Shown: positions 1 to 7,307 of the stretch, in pieces
Layout: every line of letters starts with the position of its first letter
How positions within the stretch are numbered: position 1 is the first letter of the stretch
DNA from: CBDCMJ01 sp965218875
GTDB taxonomy: Bacteria > Chloroflexota > Dehalococcoidia > Lucifugimonadales > UBA3495
Assembly: GCA_965218875.1 (NCBI GenBank)
Contig: CBDCMJ010000008.1
Span: 1 to 64,000 of the forward strand
Length of the DNA stretch: 64,000 nt
Reading direction: 5' to 3'
Position numbers and translations under genes: made by a program
Notes under the pieces: model-generated
Seen by the model: the letters and a program-made list of their open reading frames with translations, nothing else
What the model was told of the DNA's origin: nothing
Database searches by the model: none

Positions 1-1264
1 GGATGGCCCGGTCCTCCTCCACCTGGACCTTTTGCAGGTCGCGCTCCGCCCTGGCGATCTCCTCCGCCACCCCGCCGGCGTCCGCCTGGGAGTTGAGGGA
101 CTCGATGCCGGCAACGATCAGGCCTGGGTTCTCCAGCATCTTCTTGACCTGGCCCCAGACCAGTTCTTCAAGCCGTTCCGCCCTGATATAGCTGTGTTCC
201 CGGCACTTCACGCCGATGTTGAGTTTTCCGTAGCAACGGTAGTAGCGGTGGGGCGGGTCCAGCTCGTACTTGTAGGACTTGCCGTCCCGCTTGACGGTCT
301 GGCGTCTATTCGCCTGGCACCCCATGACGTAGCCGCATTCGGCGCACCGGATCAGGTGCTGCAAGAGGTAGAAAATCTTGGTGTTTCGGCCCGACCGGGT
401 AAGCCGTTGCTTCTTGGCTTCCTGTGCCTGTTGCCAGGTCTCCTCGTCAATCACTGGTGGGAAGGGAACCCCGACCCACTCGTCCTCGGGGCGGCCGTAC
501 CGCCTCGTCCCGTGCTCGGTGGCGACGTGGCGGACCTTGCCGAACCACCAGTTGCCCCGGTAGGCCTCGGTGCCCAGGATGCGAGTGACGGTGCGGTCGT
601 ACCACCTCCCGACGTTGTGGGGCGTGGGCACGCCCTCGGCGGTGAGCTGCCTGGCGATGGCGGGAGCGCCCATTCCCTCGCGGACGTACATGTGGAAGAC
701 GCGGCGGATAATCTCGACCTCGGCCTCCTCCACCTGCGGCCTGCGGTCCTCTCCGAGGCGGTAGCCGAAGGGGACGTTGTTGACCGGGATTCGGCCCTGC
801 TTGGCCGAGCCGCGCTTGCCCATTGAGGCCCTCTCCCGGAAGTTGTCCAGCTCGATCTTGCCGATGGCCGCCATCAAGCCGAAGGTCTTCATGTCGATGG
901 CGTCCATGACGGCCTCAAGCTCTATCTGGTACGCTTCGATTACCTCCATGAGGGCGGCGGCGGGGTACATGCCCCGGCTGAGCCGGTCGGACTTCCAGCA
1001 GACGATGGTGTCGAAGCGTCCCTGCTTGGCGTCGGCCAGCATCCGCTGGAACTCGGGGCGGTTCTTGGACCAGCCCCGTCCCACTTCCTGGTAGCGGGCG
1101 GTGATGGTCAGCCCCCTACGCTCGCAGTGGGCCTCCATGTCGGAAATCTGCTCGGTGATGGAGGTCTTGTCCTCCGTGTCCTGGCTCTTATCCGAGACGC
1201 GGGCGTAGATCGCCGCCCTCTGACCGTTGGCCTGCTGTTGGCGCTTTGGTGTGTTATTCGCCAC
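1..1264 (-). CDS. Large serine recombinase (3' end beyond window)
   Basis: Site-specific recombinase of the resolvase/invertase superfamily, expected to integrate and excise the element. The N-terminal resolvase domain starts YARVSDKSQ, with the candidate nucleophile Ser at residue 24, followed by the WKSDRLSRG and MAAIGKIE..RE motifs. After it come a Recombinase domain (NNVPFGYR near residue 160) and a zinc-ribbon region (CAECGY with a later CYGK.C pair), then the start of a coiled coil. I chose the GTG start at 1264 because GGGAGGAAATC lies just upstream; there is no better ATG. At least 421 codons are in the window and the C-terminus is cut by the window edge. It is the last gene of the minus-strand conjugation operon. 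Confidence 0.93.
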   Translation of the reverse strand, partial: MANNTPKRQQQANGQRAAIYARVSDKSQDTEDKTSITEQISDMEAHCERRGLTITARYQEVGRGWSKNRPEFQRMLADAKQGRFDTIVCWKSDRLSRGMYPAAALMEVIEAYQIELEAVMDAIDMKTFGLMAAIGKIELDNFRERASMGKRGSAKQGRIPVNNVPFGYRLGEDRRPQVEEAEVEIIRRVFHMYVREGMGAPAIARQLTAEGVPTPHNVGRWYDRTVTRILGTEAYRGNWWFGKVRHVATEHGTRRYGRPEDEWVGVPFPPVIDEETWQQAQEAKKQRLTRSGRNTKIFYLLQHLIRCAECGYVMGCQANRRQTVKRDGKSYKYELDPPHRYYRCYGKLNIGVKCREHSYIRAERLEELVWGQVKKMLENPGLIVAGIESLNSQADAGGVAEEIARAERDLQKVQVEEDRAI

Positions 1265-1290
1265 GATTTCCTCCCTACGCTCATGTCGTT

Positions 1291-1328
1291 AAAACAAAAA
1301 AAGACCCGCCCCTGCCGGGGACGGGTCT
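1291..1328 (-). terminator. Rho-independent terminator upstream of the recombinase
   Basis: On the minus strand a GC-rich stem (AGACCCG pairing with CGGGTCT, with an inner CCCC/GGGG helix) is followed by a seven-T run and then GTTTT. It would end transcripts from the small genes upstream, so the recombinase probably has its own promoter or depends on read-through. Confidence 0.75.
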
Positions 1329-1509
1329 GCAAGTAGTACAATACCACCGCATCACCTGTCTTCCGCAGGTGGCGCCGCGGCCCGGGATGTTTGCTGCATC
1401 GCCGGGCCAACTTCTGCTCCCATGATACCGTGATTGGCGGGGCAGCGTCAAAACGCTGCGGAACGGACGGAACTGTGCTCGCAGTTCGACGCCGGTGCAG
1501 AGGAGAGAG

Positions 1510-1833
1510 ATGGAAAAAGACATTCGCGAATTTCTCAGGGAAGTGTCGATAGACGAATTGGTCAGCCGGGAAGTCGTCGCGCCCTATGGCAAGTAAGGGT
1601 ATGTGCTGCAAGGCCGGCACGTTGGCCCCCTGATAGGGTTGATGCGGGACCGGGGTGTGACCGGGTTGGTCTCGGTGGAACGGGACTGGCATCTGGCCGT
1701 AGACGGAACTTTCAGCAATCCCAAGTCCAGGGAATTCAAGAGCGGCTTGATCGAGAGGCTGGACCACCCCGGCAACGTTTTCCTGGGGCAGAACGTGTAT
1801 ATCAACCCACGTTACGAGCGAGACCCGCAGTGA
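1510..1833 (+). pseudogene. Small plus-strand ORF interrupted by an in-frame TAA
   Basis: ATG at 1510 has an AGGAG box 6-8 bases upstream and opens a 28-codon reading frame (MEKDIREFLREVS...) ending at TAA 1594-1596. The same frame then continues without another stop to 1833 for about 78 codons with protein-like composition (HVGPLIGLMRDRGV, then WHLAVDGTF). Both halves together would make a 107-residue protein. I do not recognise a family. It is either a gene killed by a nonsense mutation or two tiny ORFs. It lies antisense to the operon. Confidence 0.35.
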
Positions 1834-1895
1834 CCTTGCCCCGCCCTTCTTGCCGATGATGGCCCCGGCTCCAGGCCAGTTGAGATTAGGCAGCG

Positions 1896-2123
1896 TCAGC
1901 ATCCCGGTTCACTATCGTCATCGGAAGGTGAGCCTGCGCTGGGGAAGTCCTGCTCCGGCTCCCCGGTGCCTTCCCCCGCGAAGTGGCTGATCAGGATGGT
2001 GAAGAGGCGGCGCAGACGCTTCTCTGCGTCGGGCGCGGGTTTGAAGTCGATGCCGACCACCCGCATTTCCGGGCCGTCGCCGCCGGGCCTCTTCCGTCTG
2101 TTCTTTTTCTCGTTGTTTCTCAT
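1896..2123 (-). CDS. Small hypothetical protein of the recombinase cluster
   Basis: Predicted 75-residue soluble protein. It has a very basic N-terminus (NNEKKNRRKRP), a central stretch MRVVGIDFKPAPDAEKRLRRLF that looks like an amphipathic helix, and an acidic Ser/Asp-rich tail. It lies between the HTH genes and the serine recombinase on the same strand. An internal Met (MRVVG...) could be the true start. No ribosome-binding site is obvious for the longer form. I do not recognise its function. The position suggests a recombinase accessory or directionality protein, but that is inference. Confidence 0.5.
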   Translation of the reverse strand: MRNNEKKNRRKRPGGDGPEMRVVGIDFKPAPDAEKRLRRLFTILISHFAGEGTGEPEQDFPSAGSPSDDDSEPGC

Positions 2124-2297
2124 ATTTGGTGGTGGCGGTGGCGTCTCCGAGCGCCGCTGTTCTCCCGCTGTGGGTCTGGTGAACAGGCCGCTGGCGCGGG
2201 CGGACGGGACGGGCGCCGGCGGCCTGTGGGTTGCGCTATGGGTCAGGGTCTAGCCTTCGTCCTCCTCCCCGTCCTCGTCCTCTTCGGGGACGGGTTC

Positions 2298-2480
2298 CTG
2301 ACAAGGGTATGTATTTGGTGTTTCCCGCTTCGGGACGATAGATTTCTTCGGGTTAGGCGGCGGGCCAGGATGTGGGTCAGGAAGCAACAATACCCCTGTC
2401 AACCCATCTGTTTAGTACCGCAAAGGCCCCAGAAAGCCATTTGCCTTCCAAGTCCACAAATTTATACATACCCTTGTCAG
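2298..2480 (-). mobile_element. MITE-like element, copy 1 (about 181-183 bp)
   Basis: The element has terminal inverted repeats CTGACAAGGGTATGTAT and ATACATACCCTTGTCAG (one internal difference). It is flanked by a perfect 11-bp direct repeat GGGACGGGTTC (2287-2297 and 2481-2491), the expected target-site duplication. It is the same sequence, in inverse orientation, as the copies at 27280-27460 and 27659-27839. Read on the minus strand it carries a 30-codon ORF starting MYKFVDLEGKW, conserved in all three copies. It encodes no transposase, so it would need a helper. It is inserted in the 3' end of the HTH gene at 2477-2809. Confidence 0.85.
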
Positions 2481-2809
2481 GGGACGGGTTCGGGGTCGGG
2501 CGCCGGAACGTCTTCGCCCGTGAGGATGTCCGGGCCGCCGGGCATCCGGTTGGCGAAGCGGAGCAGGGCCAGCATGGGTCCCCCGGAGGGCTCGACGCCC
2601 TCATTGCGCCAGCGGCGCAGCTGCTTGTCGTCCACGCCGATGGCCTGGGCGAAGCCGCTCCAGGTGAGGCCGCTGGCCTCCTTCAGCCGGTTCAGGCGCT
2701 CGGGGAAGTCCTCGGGCATCACGCCGGTCTCCAAGGGCAGCAGGCGGCCGCCGATGGTGATCCGGTCCGGCCGCCCGTCGAAACGGGGTTCAGGGTTGTG
2801 GTTCGTCAT
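2477..2809 (-). CDS. Small HTH protein, 3' end replaced by a MITE
   Basis: Predicted 110-residue DNA-binding protein. A helix-turn-helix lies around residues 37-75 (FPERLNRLKEASGLTWSGF, then DDKQLRRWRNEGV). ATG at 2809 has GGAGGTAATCG just upstream, inside the end of the preceding HTH gene (20-bp overlap), so the two are likely translationally coupled. The present TGA stop comes from the MITE terminus. Joining the two target-site copies restores an acidic tail EEDEDGEEDEG and a TAG at 2250-2252. A paralogue with the same FP-x-RL-x-R-x-KE-x-SGL-x-W pattern is at 22120-22464. It is probably a regulator of the conjugation genes; the ligand and operator are unknown. Confidence 0.75.
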   Translation of the reverse strand: MTNHNPEPRFDGRPDRITIGGRLLPLETGVMPEDFPERLNRLKEASGLTWSGFAQAIGVDDKQLRRWRNEGVEPSGGPMLALLRFANRMPGGPDILTGEDVPAPDPEPVP

Positions 2810-3077
2810 CGATTACCTCCAATCTGAAAAGCTGGTGAAAGTCGTCCACGCCGAGGGCCTTGAGCATCCTTCTGCGAATGCGTCCCGAGGGTGCGCGCCC
2901 CTCGTTGACCAGCATGGAGACGTAGCCGGGGCTGACCCCGATCTCCCTGGCGAGCCAGTTCTGGGAACGGTTGAGCAAAGCCAGCCGGTCCCAGAGGGCC
3001 GCCGCGTCGAGCCGGACGACGGTCCGTCCCCGGCGCCCCAGGGGGCCTCTCGCGCAGTTGCTATTTTCTGAACGCAT
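2790..3077 (-). CDS. XRE/Cro-C1-like HTH regulator
   Basis: A 95-residue protein that is mostly one helix-turn-helix domain (residues 30-80: WDRLALLNRSQNWLAREIGV, SPGYVSMLVNEGRAPSG). The ATG at 3077 has a strong AGGAGGCGACCAACC leader, and longer readings of the frame lack one. The sequence closely resembles the fourth HTH unit of the four-HTH protein at 18630-19829 (WDRMEAHDISQNETARLAGI), so the two may share operators. It sits downstream of the replication-relaxation gene and overlaps the next HTH gene by 20 bp. Inferred role: autoregulation of the transfer operon. Confidence 0.85.
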   Translation of the reverse strand: MRSENSNCARGPLGRRGRTVVRLDAAALWDRLALLNRSQNWLAREIGVSPGYVSMLVNEGRAPSGRIRRRMLKALGVDDFHQLFRLEVIDDEPQP

Positions 3078-3150
3078 GGTTGGTCGCCTCCTATTGGATG
3101 AGGAACGAAATCCGGTGAATTCTCTCCTCCCTGGGCCCTTGTTCGTCCGT

Positions 3151-4779
3151 TCAGGGGCAGATGGGCGGGTTCCCAATCGCCGGGAGTCTGCCAGGCGCGT
3201 CCCAGCGGCCCCAGGGCCTTGACGGCCTCGCGGTGGGACACCCACAGGGGCACGGCCACCCTCAACCGCTCCAGCTCCCTTGCCGCCAGGGTCAGGAAGT
3301 GGGTGGCGGCAATGTCGTCGTCGAAGACGACCAGGACGTCGGGCCTGGTTCCGTGGTCGTCGGTGGGCCGGTGGGAGGAGTAGTAGCGCAGGTATGGCGC
3401 CAGGCGCTGGGCCATGGTCGCGGGCCTGACGGCGCGGCGCTCCCACTCCAGGAAGAAAGCCCAGGCCGCCGGGCCACGGCGCAGGACGCCGAAGGCGTCG
3501 GGATTGACTGAGCGCAGACTCTCCCCTTGACGGAAGTACCTGGAGGCCCGGTGGGGCGGGTCGAGCTGGGCCGTGTCCCACCCCAGGGCGCGGGACTGGC
3601 GGGCCAGGGCCGCCAGGAAGCCGTGGACGGCGGCGGTGTGCTCCAGGTTGCGAGCAACTGCCTGCTCCTGCCGCCGGAGACGTTGCGCCAGTCCATTGGC
3701 TTGGCATAGTCAATGGGGTTGACGCTCCACCGCTTGCGGGCCACGCCCACCGAGGCGCGGTCCCGGCGGGAGAGGAAAGCCAGTCCTCGGTCGGTGAGGG
3801 CCAGGCGGCCACCGGCGACGGCCGGGCGGGTCACCAGGCCGAACCCTGCCAGGGGGTTCATCAGCCGGGAGACCCGAGTTTCCGAGACGGCCAACAGGCC
3901 CGCCAGGTCCTTCTGCAACAGCCAGGGCCAGCCGGCCAGCAGGTCCAGGGCGCGCTTCTCCGCCGGCTTGAGCAGGGCGGGCAGGGCACGAGCGGCGTCG
4001 CCGGCGAGGTCGCCGGGGAGGGACGCCTGCGACGGCGGTTCCTCTTCGGGAAGCCCGCCGCCGGGCCGCAGCCGCTCCAGCACGTCGCCCAGGTCCAGCC
4101 TCGCGCTGCCCGATGGCGGACGCCAGACGGGGGCGTCGAGCCCAACCAGCGCGGCGTCGCGCTCCAGGGCCAGCAGCGCGTTGACCGGCGTGCGGGCCAG
4201 CAGCCAGCGGGCGTGCCTGAGCCGCACCTCGTCGGAGGCGAGGACCAGGACGGTCCCGGGCAGCGGCCCCTGGCCCAGCCGCCACAGGCGCTTGGCGAAG
4301 GCCGTACGGTCGGCGGCGGGTCCCTGCCGCACCACGCCCAGGGTCTTTCCTTCAGGGACGGTGATGGCGGCGTCCAGGGGCGCGGCCCGGTACAGACGCA
4401 GGCAAATGGGGTGGGCGGCGACGGCGACGGCGGACGCCAGCCGGTGGATGGAGGCGATGGCGTCCAGGCGCTCCAGCAGGATGCGCCGCCATTGTTGAGA
4501 CACCGCACGGCTTTGCAGGAGGCCGTCCACGGTCATGCCCTGGTCTTCGGCCAGCCTTCGCACCCCGCCGGCGGTGAGGCAGTAGCGGCGGGCCGGGGGA
4601 GCGAGGTCCGCCGCGTGGGGAATGGAGTCCACCAACCCGCCCTCTTCCAGCCGGTGGACGGCCGCGTAGACCACGCTCCTGGACCCGCCTGAGATACAGG
4701 CCATCTCCTGCCGGTCGAGGAAGGGCGCCTGCGCCAGCAACCCCAGCAGTTCGGTTTCCAGGGAGGCGGCACTCATCAT
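3151..4779 (-). pseudogene. Replication-relaxation family protein, frameshifted
   Basis: The N-terminal half (from ATGATG at 4779, start overlapping the upstream stop as ATGA) has a winged-helix region and an Arg-rich middle ending ...YAKPMDWRNVSGG. Near 3656 the homologous sequence moves to another frame and continues ARNLEHTAAVHGFLAALA, then PDAFGVLRRG and RPDVLVVFDDD, the nuclease-like core typical of replication-relaxation proteins. Restoring one base (CTCGC to CTGCGC) rejoins the two as QLLRNLEH. The second frame stays open to 2813 through the next gene. A one-base insertion in the G run at 3154-3157 would explain this, because a TGA sits at 3151-3153. The single open frame 3292-4779 (495 codons) is what a gene caller would report. 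The family is linked to relaxosome or initiator functions of mobile elements. Confidence 0.7.
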
Positions 4780-7271
4780 TGGCCCTCCCCGCGCGGCTCC
4801 GCGCCGTTCCTTTCAGCCAGCAACCGCCGGTACTCGCTCACCTTCTTGCCGCCCTCGGCTTCCCCCTCCATCAGGCCGGCCAGGTCGCGGGCCGGCAGGG
4901 TGTAGGCAGTCGTGGCGGCGCGGATTCGCTCGGCAACGGCGGAATCGCCGTCCTCCGGCTTGCGCACCATCATGGAGAAGGCGGGCATCCGCTCGGTCCC
5001 CACGGTGGCCCGGACATAGCAGTGGTGCACGTCCAGGGATACGATGTCGTCCTCGCTCACCCGGTCCTTGCCCAGCTCCCACACCAGCTGACGGGCGTCG
5101 CTGCCCGCCACCTGGAACACCGCCAGGCAGCCCACGTTGGCCAGCAGCGTGTCCCGCATGGTCGGCGAGAGGTCGTCCAGCTTGGCCAGGCTCTGGGTGG
5201 CCAGGATGAAGCTGGCCCCGAACTTGCCCAGTTCCGATAGCATGGACTCGTAATCGACGCCGGGCATGGACTGCATCTCGTCCACCACCACCAGCGCGCC
5301 GCGCCGCTGGGAAAAGGGCAGGCCGCCCTGCTCCCGGATCACCGAGTCCACCAGGTTGAGCAGGGAGGCGCCCACCAGGGCGGACACGTCCCGGCCCACC
5401 GTCCCCTGGGAGGTGGAGACCAGCAGGACGCCGCCCTCCAGGATGGTCTCCCGCAGGTCGATGGTGGAGCGGGGCTGGCCCAGGATGGCCCGGGCCCGCT
5501 TGGACGATGCGTAGTAGGACAGCCGGGTCTGCACCGGGGCCAGGGCCTCGGCCCGGTACTGGCGGTGCCAGCCGCCGAAGTCCCGGGCCCACCACTCCAG
5601 GATGTAGGGGTCGCTCACCTTCGCCAGCACCGAGTTGCGGAAGGGTTCGTTGGACAATAGCCGCAGCCCGTCCAGGATGGTGTGCTGCCGGTCCGCCTCC
5701 ATCTGCTCGTTGGCCTCGTGGAGGGTCTTGACCGTCTGCTCCAGGATGGACTGCATCCGGGGACCCCACTGCTCCCACAACCCCCTTGCAACCCTGACCA
5801 CCGAGTCGGCGGTGCGGTCCCTATCGGCGAAGACGCGGGTGTCCAGCAGGTTGATTCCGGGAGAACGGGTCTCGTCGGCCAAGTCGATGAGACGGACCCG
5901 GTCCACCAGGGACTCGGGGACCTGTTCCAGGATTCCGGCCACCAGGTCGGCGTGGGGATCGACGACGACGATGGCGTCGGTGTCCCTTCCCGCCGCCTTC
6001 TCCTGGAGCTTGTGGGTGACGACGTGGTGCATCAGGGTGGACTTGCCCATGCGGGTGCGGGCCACGTAGAGGTGGTGGCGGCGCAGCAGGTCCTCGGGGA
6101 ACCGGATGGGCTGGCCGGTCCCGGCGGTGGTGTCGCCCACCAGGGCGCCGCCGCTGACGCTGCGGGCCGGGGGCAACAGCGCCCGCGAGCCGGAGCGTTC
6201 CACCAGGGGCGTCTCGTCACGCTCGCCCGGCGGGTGCCACAGGGCCGCCACCTCGCGGACGCCCAGGACGCTGCGCTTGCCGAACAGCCCCGGGCCGGCG
6301 GGGTGCAGGTTGGCCAGGGGGACCACCGGCCCGATGTCGCTCGCCTTGAACCGCGCCCCGGCGGGGTGGTCGTAGTGGCGGTAGGCGGCGGCCACCGGCT
6401 CCAGGATTTCCCTGGCCCGCTGCTCTCCGGCGCTGTCGGGCAGGACGGCGATGACCTGGAGCTCGGCGTCGAAGGCGATGCGTCCCACCTTCTCCTTGAT
6501 CAGCAGGGGGTCGTAGACCCGGCTGCGGGCCTGCTTCCAGCGCCACCAGCCCCAGCCTGCGACGGTGAGGCCGGAGACGCTGCCCAAACCCAGGAGCGAC
6601 GCCTTGAGGAACTCCCCGTCCTGCACCCACAGGTAGCCCTTGAGGGCCGCCAGCGCTCCGGCGCCGAGGACGGCCATGGTGACGCCGTCCAGTTGCAGGG
6701 GCTTGGTGTGATAGGTGTAGGACGGGTCGGGCCGCTGCTGGCCCGGGTTCTTGAAGGCCTTCTGCTGGTGGGCCTGGGACCAGTCGGGGCCCAGGGAGCG
6801 CAGCAGCAGGCGGGCCAGCACCCGCTCGCCGGGGCGCAGGGCGGACAGGGAGCCGATGACGGCCAGCAGGGGGTCGGAGCCGGGGTCCAGCAGGTCGTCG
6901 TCCCGGAAGGTGCGCAGGGGAACGTACTCCGGGCCGCCGGAGCGCAGGGTCAGGCCCCAGGCCTGTTCGCCCACGTGGACGAAGATGGGGTCCTCGTCCA
7001 CCGGTACCTGCCGGATGCGGGCCTGGGGGTAGTGGGCGGAGAGCTGGCTCCGCACCACCTGGTCGTCCTGGCAGCGGGCCAGCAGGTTGACGCCGTCGAC
7101 GGCGCCGGCCAACTCCAGGGAGAAGGGTTCGGGGACGGCGATGGACTGGAGCAGGTTCTCCACGCCCAAAAGGGTGCGCTCTCCGGTGCGCGGCGGCGTC
7201 ACCGCCAGCAGCACCGGGGCTTTCTTGCTTCGTTTCTCGCCGAACAGAAGGTTCTTGACGTTGATACTCAT
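4776..7271 (-). CDS. Type IV coupling protein (VirD4/TraG-like ATPase)
   Basis: An 831-residue inner-membrane ATPase that should link the DNA-relaxase complex to the secretion channel. Two hydrophobic segments lie at about 196-214 and 223-243. The Walker A motif is ARTRMGKST (about 404-412), where the usual first Gly is Ala/Arg. Walker B is IVVVDPHAD, and a second conserved acidic motif VVVDEMQSM and the ATQSL sensor follow. The first 190 residues form an unassigned soluble domain. The start is ATG 7271 with AAGAGG upstream, 36 bp after the VirB4 stop. The stop overlaps the start of the replication-relaxation gene. It appears intact. Confidence 0.9.
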   Translation of the reverse strand: MSINVKNLLFGEKRSKKAPVLLAVTPPRTGERTLLGVENLLQSIAVPEPFSLELAGAVDGVNLLARCQDDQVVRSQLSAHYPQARIRQVPVDEDPIFVHVGEQAWGLTLRSGGPEYVPLRTFRDDDLLDPGSDPLLAVIGSLSALRPGERVLARLLLRSLGPDWSQAHQQKAFKNPGQQRPDPSYTYHTKPLQLDGVTMAVLGAGALAALKGYLWVQDGEFLKASLLGLGSVSGLTVAGWGWWRWKQARSRVYDPLLIKEKVGRIAFDAELQVIAVLPDSAGEQRAREILEPVAAAYRHYDHPAGARFKASDIGPVVPLANLHPAGPGLFGKRSVLGVREVAALWHPPGERDETPLVERSGSRALLPPARSVSGGALVGDTTAGTGQPIRFPEDLLRRHHLYVARTRMGKSTLMHHVVTHKLQEKAAGRDTDAIVVVDPHADLVAGILEQVPESLVDRVRLIDLADETRSPGINLLDTRVFADRDRTADSVVRVARGLWEQWGPRMQSILEQTVKTLHEANEQMEADRQHTILDGLRLLSNEPFRNSVLAKVSDPYILEWWARDFGGWHRQYRAEALAPVQTRLSYYASSKRARAILGQPRSTIDLRETILEGGVLLVSTSQGTVGRDVSALVGASLLNLVDSVIREQGGLPFSQRRGALVVVDEMQSMPGVDYESMLSELGKFGASFILATQSLAKLDDLSPTMRDTLLANVGCLAVFQVAGSDARQLVWELGKDRVSEDDIVSLDVHHCYVRATVGTERMPAFSMMVRKPEDGDSAVAERIRAATTAYTLPARDLAGLMEGEAEGGKKVSEYRRLLAERNGAEPRGEGQ

Positions 7272-7307
7272 ATCGGTTGCCTCTTGCTGATAGTTGTCGT
7301 TTTCGGT

